This document shows positions 36,316 through 47,760 of a stretch of DNA of 64,000 nt, piece after piece. The DNA is from Ophiosphaerella korrae (lineage: Eukaryota; Ascomycota; Dothideomycetes; Pleosporales; Phaeosphaeriaceae), in assembly GCA_028456385.1 (NCBI GenBank), contig JALNQF010000122.1, positions 1 to 64,000 of the forward strand, written 5' to 3'. Below the pieces are notes generated by a model. That model made no database searches. It was not told the DNA's origin and was given only the letters and a program-made list of their open reading frames with translations. Both the position numbers and the translations under genes were made by a program. The stretch's first letter is position 1; the number at the start of each line of letters is the position of its first letter.

Positions 36316-38102
36316 TCACCTCCTGCCCCCATTGCGTGTATCTACTCTCTGGAATTTATCCCACAGTTTCCATACTCTTGTCGGTCTGGGTGGCACAATT
36401 TCTGGCAAAGCTTGGACCTCGCTACTACTGATAGAAGTCTCAATAGAGGGTTGACGGCAGCCTAGCTCGATGTCGTTTTCGAAGCTATTATGTTCGCCGT
36501 ATTTGTTGAATGCATCAATGTACTCTGGGCGAGAACTTTGTGCAGTACTACTGCGCTCCTGGTCGCAAGTAATTTTGAATGTTCTTTCTACTGCGATGCT
36601 GCGATCAGTAGCGATGTTAAGGTAACTGTCGCTCCTGTTGTTATTGAAACTTTTCCATCGCGCAAATTTTCCCCAGCCCAAGGGCTTTGTTGATTCGCTT
36701 AAATTGTTGGTATCGCTAGTTTTCGGTCTGGTGAACTGGTTGAGTTGCTTCTTGTTGCTGAAGTGGGCGTAGAAGGCTTTGAGGGCTGGTGCGTTCGCGC
36801 ACATTGATCCGAGGTGCAACTCCAAGACTGACCTGTCGTTGTAACGTCCAAAGTTAGTAATCGCATAATAACATATAAGAAGCACAGATCATGCAACCTA
36901 TTTGTAATGTGAAGCAGGTAATAATGGGATAGCAGTTCATCCGTAAATGTGATGCCTTGTGAGGCGACAGTAATCCGTGATAGCCTCCGCGTATTGTGGG
37001 AATAGTCACTCACCACAGATATACATCGCTAGCAACCCACGTAACGTCATACGTTGTGAAGAAAAGCTGGTAGCAAGTGTACGTTCGCATCACCCCGGCA
37101 GCCACTACAAAGTAGCTGACAGCAAAGATCCCATAAAGAGCGACCTTTTGCCGAAGCTGCATTTGCAAGTTCCAGCAAAGCATTGCAGGAAGAGAGGCGG
37201 CCACAAAATCCTACACAAATATTATAAGTAACGATGTATATTTGAGCCATAATGAAGGTCATACTTGTGCTGTTGACACAATACCATTTGCTACAATCGT
37301 TGCCCCTTCATTCGTACATTTGTACGTGTAGCCACCCGGTCGAGATCGAATTTTGAAATCCTGTTGGTCCCAGAATGCGGATATTGGGCTGCATAGAAAT
37401 ATGGGAATGAAAACAAAAGCGACTGTAAGACTCAAACATTTAGTGGTAAGTCGTGTGGATAATAGAAGGGTGCGGGTTCTTACTAGTGTAAATTCCAATA
37501 GAGGTAATAGTAATCCTTAATATCCATCGAAAAGCAGGAGAGACTGCGCGTGAGGACAGTCGACGGTAAAAGAGAAGGACAGACATCTTGATGAGGCCTG
37601 AAGCTAGGGGGAATAGCGTATATATGGACATTACAAAGTGGCGTTGCTTGGGGAAAGTATCGAATTCGATGTCCCACATATGGCGGTTGAACATGAAAAG
37701 CTCAGTGACTATAATGCGTAAGTTATATGTCATGCATTCAAGCAGGGTCTTTGCTCAGGCTGGCTAATGGATGTCATCAAGGGAAGTAACTAACTTAACG
37801 GGAAAATGACAGTCAATGCCACGAGCGGAAACTGTTCTCATTATTAATATTATTTAACAAGGTCACTCGGGTAGGGTGGGATGGGTTCATACCAAGGATG
37901 CTAACATCAACCAATCATCCCATCCAGCGTTCCTCTGTGCACTTATTCGGACCCAAAGACGCATAAAGAGCAATGCCATACTCATCGGCGCAAAGAAACA
38001 AGAGACTAGGAGAACATGTTTCGGCTTGGTGACTGGATCAATGTAATTCGGCGTAGGCCACAGCAGCCACTGTTCAATAGGAGGACTTACAACACCGTGC
38101 AT
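36316..38102 (-). CDS. Rhodopsin-domain (PTH11-like) integral membrane protein
   Basis: Six exons (37893-38102, 37795-37831, 37484-37708, 37265-37422, 37014-37210, 36316-36832) give 447 residues. About seven hydrophobic segments span residues ~25-290, with the family features RISAQRNAGWDDWLMLASL, the extracellular TYKC cysteine after SRPGGY, KMSVLLFYRRL and YDVTWVASDVYLWSVLELHLGSMCANAPALKAF. The C-terminal 160 residues are cytosolic, Ser-rich and charged. The second exon is only 37 nt. The 181-nt last intron has a perfect TACTAAC branch. These proteins (fungal rhodopsin-domain family) are orphan membrane receptors or sensors; a ligand cannot be inferred. Confidence 0.85.
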
Positions 38103-40626
38103 AATGGTGATAGGCAAGATTGGAGCACAAGTGGAGATGGAGAGAGGAAATGTAGCACATAAGGATGTGGGATATGACACTAGTGATAAGCTGCGTGTCA
38201 CTTGCAGCCGCTCTAGATCGTTCGCGCGGATATGCGCTATGATCAACATCACTACTAAGTTGTTTCACGGTTGCGCGACTCGCGAATGGTTATTCGACAG
38301 ATCTATTCTATGTTCCTGGATTTCGAAGCGGAGAACATGGCAGCATCTGTGATTGGTATTACAGGTCCGTCTTTGATGAGCAACGATGATTCATTCAGAG
38401 TGACAGGCGATGACAGTGAAAAGGCACAGCGCTGTGCGCAACCAAGTCGCGCAACTAGTCAATGCAGGTGCTAGAGGTGGAGTGGGTAAATAGCGCATGC
38501 GAGGACCGGTGGTTGTTTCGTTTGCTGGTCGTGGCTGCTTCGTGGCTTCATGAATCGTATGTGGCTGGTTGATCACGCCCAGCCATTGGATGGCTACGTC
38601 CATGAAACGGATGGGCGCTGGCAGTTGCAAGAAATAGTGGGAGCTATGGTTGGCAGTAAACTTTATTCCACTTAGCGAGGCCGACAAGTGCCGAGTGGCA
38701 GTTGCCAGGTACGCTTTGGGGCGAACAGGTCAAACTGGTAGAGGATCGCCTTAAACTTGCTCTTTGCAAACTTCAACATTAGTTTAAATATGTAGACGCT
38801 TTCAATATTACATCAGAGTATTCTATATGGTCCTAGGGGTAAAAGAAGCTGTAGAATCATGCGCAAATAGCAGCTATTGCAACTTGCTGACGGGGAGAGC
38901 CGTCGATTTGCTAAAATATCCCGCCGCGCTATATCCAGTACGCAGTATGTACGAGGCAGGCCAGGTTGCCACGTGTGGAGTAGGTTAGATGCGTCACACG
39001 CGTGACTAGGCGCCTATCCAGGTATGCATATACTTTGTAGCGGATGCTTCGCATTCAGAGCTAAACCCTCAAGCAGGCATTATTTAACTATCGACCATCG
39101 GAACACCAACTAGAAATATACGGCAGGCATATTGCGAATCACAAGTCGGGTGATCAATAGTAGTTAGTAACCGGTTTTTGCAGCCGTCCAAGGGAAGTCC
39201 AGTTCAACCTACCACTACTTAACCTTATTTTGGCGCTACCTATGTAGTGTTCCGACGACAGCTTCCAGAACTTACTTTGTCCGTCGTGTGCCATACAGCA
39301 ACCAATAAAGTCGGACCGGTGCATAGCGCGGTGGCGTTTAAAAATGACCATATGGTTAGCTGTAATAATCTATCAAACCACAAGCTGCACAAAATGCATA
39401 GATGTGGAAAGTCCTCAGCATCATTACTCACCATAGCGCTGAGACATACTCAGTATATGTAGATAATAACACGAAGACAGGCGTGATAAGTTTTATCACT
39501 ATTAATTCTGTGAATGCACCGATTCTCCTATTTGTCGAGTATCTAGAAAACGTTAGCTGCAACTAGGATGAAGGCTAAGTACCGACCCAAAGCAGAACTG
39601 CAGTAGACAATATTCCTTTTTTCGCTTCCATAGTAGATGGCAGAGTAGACGAGAGAACTTGCATTCATCGCCCCATGATTGTTGTGGATTAAACCGAAAA
39701 TCGGGTTCTAATGCAAAATCATAGTAGAAACAATACATTTTGCATAGCTCACATGATAACTTCATGAGTCACGATAGATAAGGAGTTGCATGAGCAGGGA
39801 TGATATTCTTCCCATTGTTCTATTGACCTTGCCAATATCCTGGCATGACTAGTTAAGTGTAGTGACGAGTAGACAATGTGACCAAGCCAAGATGAAGGTA
39901 AAAGCAGGACCGTGAGGTAACAGGGTCGTCGATGGCGATATCGAGGTGCTTGAATGGAAGGACGATAAGCTAAGGTAGGATGTTTAGGTTGGTGGAACTT
40001 GGAGAAGGTGCTGTGAAGGTATAGGACGAAGAAACCTCAAAGTGAGTTAAGGAAGAAAATTAGGAGTAGGGAAACAGAGTAAGTGGAGCGAATACTGCGA
40101 AATCGCCATTCAGAGCGCCTGCTTCTTGACATTATAATACTTTCCTTCTCACTGATGACGTTTGGTCGGTCAAGAAGGGACGCAGCAGGGAAGTTTTCCA
40201 TGAAGTAGTGGTAACCAGCCCACCTTGGAATGTGCATTGCCTTTTAGAAGCTATCCTCTAGCTAACTAATAGTGGGACTTCATCGCTTTCCCAAAAGAAA
40301 AGCACGGAGAAGGCAAGTACCTTTTCAATGTCGAACTTCTCGAAATGGCCAGAAGAGAGATGATAGTGTTGTGCTACCAAATAGGATTGATAATCTATGC
40401 TGAATACATAAATTGGTGTTTTCAAAAGCCAGGTCTACCATGCAGGTGAACAATGAAATAAAAACAGTGTACAATATATCATAACTTACATTGACAGCCA
40501 TTGTAATCGCTTAGAGGGCTACAATCAGGCGGGTATTTTTCACATAAGCGTAATATACACATATTCAACGTCTTTCATTGCTACGTATCGTTATGGTTTA
40601 AAACCACTATTTCTCTCTCCATAACT
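38103..40626. other. No gene recognised in 2.5 kb
   Basis: Several short overlapping frames on both strands, none with a domain, a signal peptide or clean splicing. No repeat family was recognised either. Confidence 0.5.
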
Positions 40627-41749
40627 CTATACGTAAGCATACTCAACATCGTAGACCATGACGCAGGTGTCATAGGCTACGGGGACAGGGAAGGGAGAAG
40701 GAGTGACGCATGGCGATGTGGAAGCCGCGGGCTGAGCGTTGGTAGGTGTGGCGGCAACAGGGACAGTGGCGGATCCAGGAGCAGAGTATTGGGGAACAGC
40801 GCCGGTGGGGTAGCCAGCTGGTGCGGTAGAAGAAACAGCAGGAACGGGCGATGAACCAGCGGGCACGGGCGATAAACCAGCAGGTGCAGGGGATGAGCCA
40901 GCAGGCACGGGAGAGGAGCTGGCGGGAGTGGCAGACGAAGCATGGGCAATAGGAGTGGAGCTTGGGGCAGCACAGAGAGGAGCAGCGCTATTGACCTTAG
41001 AAACAGCCCAGGAAGAAGCGTCATCGGTGTAGATCTCGAAGTAGTTCAAGTGATCAGCCACGACGTTGCCGCCAGCGCAGACTGGATCGCTAGCCGCACA
41101 GTAGGAGCGGAGGACAGAGGAGTAGCGGTTAAGACGCGCAAGGTCTCCGGCGCTACGTCCGTTCTTTTGCTTGTCTGCGCCGTCAAGCACATTATATGGT
41201 TGGTTGGCGGTGTGCATAACGTCACCCCAAAGGAGAGCAGCCGCAACTTGGAGAGAGTTAGCATGGAAAACGATAATTGGAGATGTATTGGAAACACTTA
41301 CTTGCTTTACCAGCAGATGAGGTGCTGTCAATGCCATTGGAGACGAACGAGCATCCACCGGGCCCACCCAGGGTATCACCGGCAACGTGGGCACCCTCAG
41401 AATAGCCATTGACGACAATGTGGGTGCATGGGCACTTGGCATTGAAGGCGGTGACCTGTGAGACACCGTTGCGGGCTCCCTCGGCGACCTGGGCGCAGTA
41501 GTCTCCACCAAGGGTGTTGTCGAACTGGATATCGATATAGTCGCAGGTTTTACCCTGAGCTGTCACTTTGCCGCAAGTCGCCTCAACGAAGGGAAAAGTA
41601 CGACCATCATGGTAAGGCGCGTCGTTTCCACGAGCCATAAAGATGACTACATCGGCGCAAGGCGCGTCGAGCTTGGGAGGAGTAGTCTGCGCGGCGGCGA
41701 GAGCGGAGAAAGCGCCCATGGCGAGCGTGTTTCGGAGGTTGAATGACAT
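40627..41749 (-). CDS. Cutinase-family (CE5) secreted esterase with repeat tail
   Basis: Two exons (41302-41749, 40627-41246) with a 55-nt intron give 355 residues. A signal peptide ends about ALAAAQ. The CE5 fold follows: CADVVIFMARGNDAPYHDGRTFPF, the nucleophile motif VVNGYSEGAHV and, across the splice, SSAGKAIAAALLWGDVMH; conserved Cys pairs are present, and the catalytic Asp/His lie around CAASDPVCAGGNVVADHLNYF. The C-terminal ~110 residues are Pro/Ser/Ala-rich with four tandem heptad-like units of the type SSPVPAG, ending in a hydrophobic stretch with VMVYDVEYAYV. The family cleaves cutin or acetylated xylan. The repeat tail is probably a glycosylated linker; no binding module follows it. 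Confidence 0.88.
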
Positions 41750-42933
41750 GTTTATTAGAAATTATAGTACGAATGCCTGCCTATATAAAATGACCAATAA
41801 GTTTTTTGGCGGACCACAAGTGGAGTTAGAATATTAAAAGCGAGTGTCACGGTTCGTCGGCCTTGCAGGAGAGTCGAAGACAAGGAGCTGCTTTAATACC
41901 TACCCTATACGAGCCAGGAGATTTGTTGATAGTTATCCACTTTTCTCATCCTTCGCTGGGATACCGAACTGGGCCCGATGTCTTAGACTGGCAGGCGGCA
42001 ATGCGGCATTCTCTGAACTCCCCATGCTGATACGGATTCGGCCGAATGAGTGTTGACAGGGCACGGTAGAGTTTCCAATAGTGATGTCGGCTATCTGCAG
42101 CCGGCAACGGGTGAGTCTCGATGGGAATAGGAGAATAATGCGGGGCCTGACTAGTACTTGTTAGACACTACCCCGGAGCAAAAGGTGGAGGCGATTCCAG
42201 CATCACGCAAATGTGCGTTACCCGAGAGGATTTTTGTGAGTGATTGCTCGTGCACCACTTGTCAGCTTAGTGAGAGTTACAGAAAAAGTTTCGGCACGTT
42301 CATCGCAATTTTGGTGATGCGTCTCTTATCCACAAGGTGTACCTGTATTGTCATGAGCCGTTCTGTCAAGGCCGGATTGGGGAGAAAATGAGCACTATCG
42401 TGTGATGAAAAGTGGAGATGGCACGATAGGACACGATGAGGCTCGATTTTTGAGGTGCATGGCCCCACAGAATAAAGCACAGACCTGCAGCCCCCAGTTG
42501 AAACGGTTCCTGTCAACAACACACGCTCCGACTCTCCGAGGAGCAAGGCCTATTTTTGCCTGGTATTAAATGAAGGCGTGCCTCCTGAATACGCCAAGAG
42601 GAGAACATGAAGTCTTTTCTCTACTAAGCCTTCGCGCAACAGATGGATATTTCACGAAGCTAGAATAATTACGCTCCTATCTTGCCAAGGATATCACAGC
42701 CACTATCCCTAAGCAACCATGATTCAGAAAGTTTCCCTTTCTACTCATCTAAATCTTGATAGAATCTGACAGATACAGTTTCTCAGACATCGTTGATAAA
42801 TCAGCGGACTTTAGGGCTGGAGTTCATGTTATATCCGACAATCGATAACTCACGTGATCGGCCCGCTATAATTTTGTCCCTCGTGACGTCGTCGCTTTCG
42901 TGCCTAAAAGGCTCTATTTCCACAGGTCGCCGG
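41750..42933. other. Intergenic, no gene recognised
   Basis: About 1.2 kb between divergent cutinase and HSP31-like genes. No supported coding sequence. Confidence 0.5.
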
Positions 42934-42940
42934 TATAAAA
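42934..42940 (+). promoter_or_regulatory. TATA box of the HSP31-like gene
   Basis: A perfect TATAAAA lies 82 bp upstream of the start codon. This suits an inducible stress gene. Confidence 0.6.
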
Positions 42941-43021
42941 CCCACAGAGTTTTCTTTTCGTAGTTTTAAAACACTCCATCCTCAATCTCTTCATCCCATC
43001 AATCACCAACCACTTTTCATC

Positions 43022-43711
43022 ATGTCCAAGCCAAACGTTCTCTTCGTTCTTACCTCCCAGAACAAGCTCGGTAGCCTCGACAAGCCTACCGGTTGGTACC
43101 TCCCCGAGCTTGCTCACCCCTACCACATCCTCCATAATAAAGCGAACATTGTCGTCGCATCACCGAAAGGTGGCGAGTCACCCCTCGACCCAGCATCAGT
43201 CGAAGCCGCAAAGGATGACGTCTCAGTCGACTTCCTAAAGAGCAACGAGTCGGTTTGGAAGACGACCAAGAAACTCGAAGACTTTGTTGGGAAGGCAAAA
43301 GACTTTGATGCCATCTTCTACGTCGGTGGCCACGGCCCCATGTTCGATCTCGTCGACAACGCAACTTCGCAACAGCTGATTAAAGAGTTCTGGGAAGCTG
43401 ATAAGATTGTTTCGGCCGTGTGCCATGGGCCCGCCGTGCTCTATGACGTCAAACTAAGCGATGGAAGTTTATTGGTTGCTGGTAAAGAAGTCACTGCGTT
43501 CACCAACGTGGAGGAGGAGATGGCTGGCTCGACTAAGGCTGTGCCATTCCTGCCTGAAGATGCGTTACAAAAGGCCAGTGGAGGAAAGTTTGTCAAGGCC
43601 GCAGAGCCTTGGGGCGAGAAGGTCGTTGTCTCTGGCAGGTTGATCACCGGACAGAACCCCGCCAGTGCCACTGGTGTCGGAGAGGCCATCGCAAAGGCTT
43701 TGAAGATATAA
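43022..43711 (+). CDS. HSP31-like DJ-1/PfpI protein (glutathione-independent glyoxalase)
   Basis: A 229-residue intronless frame with the full fold of class I glutamine-amidotransferase-like DJ-1 proteins. The catalytic triad candidates are Glu29 in GWYLPEL, Cys134 in SAVCHGPA (the nucleophile elbow) and the adjacent His135. The FYVGGHGPMFDL segment (~99-110) is a family hallmark. Yeast Hsp31 and relatives detoxify methylglyoxal to lactate and act as stress chaperones. Codons are biased to C-ending forms, as in well-expressed genes, and a TATA box supports induction. Confidence 0.92.
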   Translation: MSKPNVLFVLTSQNKLGSLDKPTGWYLPELAHPYHILHNKANIVVASPKGGESPLDPASVEAAKDDVSVDFLKSNESVWKTTKKLEDFVGKAKDFDAIFYVGGHGPMFDLVDNATSQQLIKEFWEADKIVSAVCHGPAVLYDVKLSDGSLLVAGKEVTAFTNVEEEMAGSTKAVPFLPEDALQKASGGKFVKAAEPWGEKVVVSGRLITGQNPASATGVGEAIAKALKI

Positions 43712-44129
43712 GCTCTTGGTTCCTAGTACAAGGAGCTGGTCAACAAAATTAACCAAGCTAGATAAGGTAATGACAAGAAATTTATCAATATCACACAACA
43801 TGGACTGTGAGCCCCCAAGAAGGGTCCCAATTTGATCCTCCGCGTTGCATTATAGTCATGCTAATTACCCTTTCACATGTACTTTAGTCTCAACTCTCTG
43901 GCATGCCCTACTAAGTGGCCCTTGTTCCAAGTCCGCGATCGGTAGTTGTCCCACGGCTGACCATGACCGTAAATTTAAAAGTGCACAGCCTCGCACTTGC
44001 TATAAGACTTGTTTGTGGTCTATCAAGTTTTGATTTGACAACTAAAAACTACTCGAGAGTCACACTAGTGTTTTGTAAACAGATGACTGTTGGATTGTAG
44101 AAAAGTCATCTTTCTCTCCTTCTTCTATA
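43712..44129. other. No gene recognised
   Basis: Downstream region of the HSP31-like gene; only short frames without features. Confidence 0.5.
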
Positions 44130-44534
44130 TTACGGTGTAGCAGAACCGCACGTGATCGGGGAGTATTAGGTCAGCATTGTAGCTCTGTAGGGGGCTCCGT
44201 GTGAGATCGCATGGAGTAGATAGGCACCGACACCAACTCGTCATGTAACTACTCAATCTATGTTGTGGCATACTAGGATGCACGTAGAAGTAGGAGGCAG
44301 GTGGTGACCCGCAGTCGGCGAGATGAGTTGGAATATATAGCTTGAGTAGCTACATGACGAGTTGGTGTCCGAGGCTATCTGCTTTCACCCGATCCTTTAT
44401 CGGTGCCCACACAGAGCCGCAAGGTTGACCTAAGCCTCCCCGATCACGTGCGGTTCTACTACACCACAATATATTCAACTCATCTCAGGTCGGCACCTGC
44501 CTCCTACTTCTACGTGCATCCTAGTATGCCACAA
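44130..44534. mobile_element. MITE, copy 2 (outer), split by another copy
   Basis: The left half (44130-44260) and right half (44470-44534) align with the two parts of copy 1 at 10022-10226. A TA dinucleotide lies on both sides. The interruption lies in the ATATAT centre of the element. Confidence 0.8.
44263..44469 (-). mobile_element. MITE, copy 3 (inner, 207 bp, reversed)
   Basis: A complete copy in the opposite orientation to the one around it. The ends read TTGTGGCATACTAG and, in reverse complement, TTGTGGTGTAGTAG. The right flank starts TA; the left flank reads TATG, so the target duplication looks slightly eroded. It is inserted into the outer copy. Confidence 0.82.
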
Positions 44535-44829
44535 TATATAAAACAATGATTGATATTTGATGGGCAAGCATCTTAACCCTACTGACGCTGGTGCCCCAGG
44601 AGAGCTCGTTGAGAAGAGCGTGCGATAGAGAGTGACTTGTGGAGATGGAGAGGTGCCGCACCGAACAAACGTGACTGTTGATGTGTCGCCTAGGCTTTGA
44701 AGGACGTATTGTGTTACGCAGACGGTGCTGGTATTGCCACTACTATAGTACAGCTCAGTATCCCGTCCCGTTGTGTAAACGCAAAAGGATAGGGGACATA
44801 CCATAGTGAGCTGCTGTCGTGTGAGTCTA

Positions 44830-45145
44830 TTATGTAGTTTGTGCTGCAATGCACCTTGTGTCCAAAACCCCGCCGCAGGTCCCGTAGCTCCCGGATGTGC
44901 AGTATCTATAGTTAGGGTTGCACCAATAAGAGCCCACTTGATACTGATTAGCTTATGCTTCTGTGTATAAACCATAACTTGCGCACTGCCTTGCCATTTC
45001 TGGTATTGATGGAGTAATATCCCACGATCTCTCTCGAAAGCTGCCATGGCAAGAGAGCCGGAGTGGTGACTTCAGAAGCCGGGGATGCAATGGCAAACGC
45101 GATTGCAGATAAAAGTATAGTAAAACTACGTCCTGCGCTGTTCAT
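44830..45145 (-). CDS. Candidate small secreted cysteine-containing protein
   Basis: Two exons (44987-45145, 44944 boundary to 44830) across a 43-nt intron (GTGCGC to TAATCAG) would give 90 residues. The signal peptide is clear: MNSAGRS followed by FTILLSAIAFAIASP. The mature part holds four Cys in a short Tyr/Gly-rich C-terminus (YWCNPNYRYCTSGSYGTCGG and a final RC). Small size, signal peptide and even Cys count are common among secreted fungal proteins of unknown role. The intron is near the lower length limit and its branch site lies very close to the acceptor, so the second exon needs RNA support. It lies about 300 bp from the nested MITE. I do not recognise a family. Confidence 0.5.
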
Positions 45146-46350
45146 GGTTGTGAAGATGTCTCCAATTCACTTTGCTATACGGTAACGAGGTAGTTTTACG
45201 GTGCCAGCCTTTGCGACTAGAGAGCCCATAGAATCTTATATCCAATTACCTTCAATATCGCTCGCATCATGGCCCCCCAAAAACCACTTCCGACGTCATA
45301 AACAGAACCATCCCTATTGGCCCTCTGGAATTTCAACCTGGCACACATCCCCCCCCTATGGCATTTCCCTCCAATAGCGCCTCAGATGGCAGCCTTGTAG
45401 ACTATTATCGCAGGGTTGAGATAGCTAGGACTCTTGTGAGACTGAAATAGCTTTTAATATAAATTTATTTCTCTTTCTCTATTCGTCGCAACCGTTGTAT
45501 TCGGCCACTGCATCTTTTACAAGGCAAGAAACAAGTAGTGCGTGCATGTCGCGGGGCCAGAATGACGCAATATACTGTATTGATCTGGTCTAGGGGACGA
45601 TAGCCTAGCACTGATGCAGCAAAAGAGCAGCACGAGCATGTTAGTGATTCCCATAATTACAATCACTGAAGTTCATAGTAAACTCAACATTTTTGAATCA
45701 CCAAGCGTGAAAAAAGCATAGTTGGGTAGCTAATTACTTAGACGAATATATGCGAGTTGTCTGAGGCTTGCAGCACTTTTTTGTTAAGATCGCTGGCATG
45801 CACATACAAGCCGAGCTGAGTCGATAGACAATCAATCAAACGGCTTGGTTGCTTTTTTGTATGCTCTAGACCCAAATTTAGAGTTTATAGCCTTGTCCTC
45901 TTCGCCCTAATGGGGGCCAACGCAACCGGGAACCAATGCGCTTATCTTGCCGATTGCGCCTCAACGCCTGGTTACGCGTCCATCTGCACTCCCATTATGT
46001 TCTTGTAGTTGGTTGAATTGAATATTCAGCTGTAATTCGGAGCCCGTCATAGTCAAGATTGTAGCCAGAGTACTGAAATTGTGTGCACGAGGCTTTACCC
46101 CACCATACACTTCACCAATCGTCTTATATGAGGCTTTCGGGTTCTGTAATTACAAGTTCTGTACTTTCGCGTTTCCTTGAACAACAAAGCAAGCCCCCGA
46201 CTAGGCAACACAACCTACATGTCTCACAGTAGCTCAAATAGAACACAAACTATAGCTCTAGTGTCCTTATATAACGGACCAGGATGTTCCAAACGCGCCC
46301 ACGTCACCACTCTATTTTTTCTTCAGTATTTTTACTCCTAGATCATAATC
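45146..46350. other. No gene recognised
   Basis: About 1.2 kb without a supported reading frame. Confidence 0.5.
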
Positions 46351-47616
46351 ATGGCCACTACTGTTCCTTCTCCTTCCCTCGTTCTCATCTCTTGCACCAC
46401 AGCAGTCGCACCCAACACCACCGTCGGCTTCCGGCCTGAGTCGATCTGCGGCCGTGGCACCTCCTCCATAATCTGGAATTGCCTCGTAGTCATGGTGTTC
46501 GCCGTTTGGTCTACTATCCATCTTAATACACGAACCCTGCGATCACCTCTCTGGTACAAGCCTTTGTTCCAGACTGGTAGCTATTACTTCTGGTTGCCAC
46601 TGCGAAAGTTGCGGCGAAGGGGAACAGCAAAATACATGAATGAAGTCGAGTTTCCAAGCTTTACACCAAGGAAAGTCCTTGAGGCCATAATTACAATCCT
46701 GTTCCCAGAGATGGGCATAGTTGTAGCTGTGGAAGAGCTCATCTTGGCATGGTACATACGGCGAGCTACGAGAAGAGTAGAAGGCTGGAAAGAATTCTCG
46801 CTCAAACAAGCACACCTCGTTGCCATGGGTGGTGTAATCATCCCCAATCTCGAGGCACCTCAAGACTTTGATCAACTTGTCCTGCATGGCGGTCTGAAAT
46901 TTGCTTACTTCCCCACTCATGCGCAAATATCGCGTCGCGCGAAAAAGAACGTGGCAGACAAGTTGATCGCATTCTTCCAAGCTCTTTATTTCTTGGGGAA
47001 CTGCGGGATGCGATACCAGCACAGGTACAGCCTTGCACGGCTGGAATTCATTGCACTGAACTATCTTATCTACGCCATACTCATTTCTTTTCTTCTCCAT
47101 TCAAAACCTCAAGAATTACAAGACCCGTTCGAGTCAATGTGGTCTGATACAGAAACAGATATCGACTATCCAGGAAGCAACAGTGAAGTCACCGCAGATC
47201 GCAAGTCGCCGTTTTATACTTGGTATACGCGTAAAAGGCTGCATATCTTTGGTATCATTGTACTTGCTCTCGGTATCACCAACGCTATGAATTTCACTTA
47301 TCGTATTGGCCCCTCGCACCGGACGCAATCTTTGCTCTGGCGCGTTATACTCACAGGCAGTTGCTGTATTCTCTGTCTGCCCCTTCGGCAGCTTGCAAAG
47401 GAGCGGAATGAACTGAGATCTGAGAAGCCAGGGGTTCTCGACAGAATTACAGATGTGTTCATCATAGCCTGTTGCTTGACTTATGCTGGCCTAAGACTGT
47501 ACCTACTGGTCGATTCCTTTTTGAAATTCAGAGAAGCTACGGCGGATATATGTCACGGCGCCGTCTTGGACACAGTACCTAGGTCATGTAGGAGGTTGAA
47601 GTTTCAACAGAATTGA
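46351..47616 (+). CDS. Multi-pass membrane protein of an uncharacterised ascomycete family
   Basis: A 421-residue intronless frame. It opens with a luminal-type N-terminus, then the motif ICGRGTSSIIWNCLVVMVFAVWSTIH, which marks a large family of uncharacterised fungal membrane proteins. Hydrophobic segments follow near residues 40-60, 115-135, 235-250, 295-312, 328-345 and 372-390. The family often ends with LVDSFLKFRE and a tail like the one seen here. Members often lie in clusters of variable content, and no activity is known. The stop is 144 bp from that of the convergent chitinase. Confidence 0.75.
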   Translation: MATTVPSPSLVLISCTTAVAPNTTVGFRPESICGRGTSSIIWNCLVVMVFAVWSTIHLNTRTLRSPLWYKPLFQTGSYYFWLPLRKLRRRGTAKYMNEVEFPSFTPRKVLEAIITILFPEMGIVVAVEELILAWYIRRATRRVEGWKEFSLKQAHLVAMGGVIIPNLEAPQDFDQLVLHGGLKFAYFPTHAQISRRAKKNVADKLIAFFQALYFLGNCGMRYQHRYSLARLEFIALNYLIYAILISFLLHSKPQELQDPFESMWSDTETDIDYPGSNSEVTADRKSPFYTWYTRKRLHIFGIIVLALGITNAMNFTYRIGPSHRTQSLLWRVILTGSCCILCLPLRQLAKERNELRSEKPGVLDRITDVFIIACCLTYAGLRLYLLVDSFLKFREATADICHGAVLDTVPRSCRRLKFQQN

Positions 47617-47760
47617 TGAAGGCTTCTAAAACCATGTTTGAAAGCAACTCAGGTTCGCATCTAGAGCTGCAAGTTAAAGAATTGTAATAATCTAGGCGCG
47701 CGCAAACCCAATGCAAGAGGGTATCTACAAGAAATTGGCAACCACCACCTCGAGGAATAA

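Noticed and set aside
45340..45420. C-rich tract as possible promoter stress element
   Set aside because: Just a run of C within gene-free DNA; no gene starts close enough downstream to make use of it.
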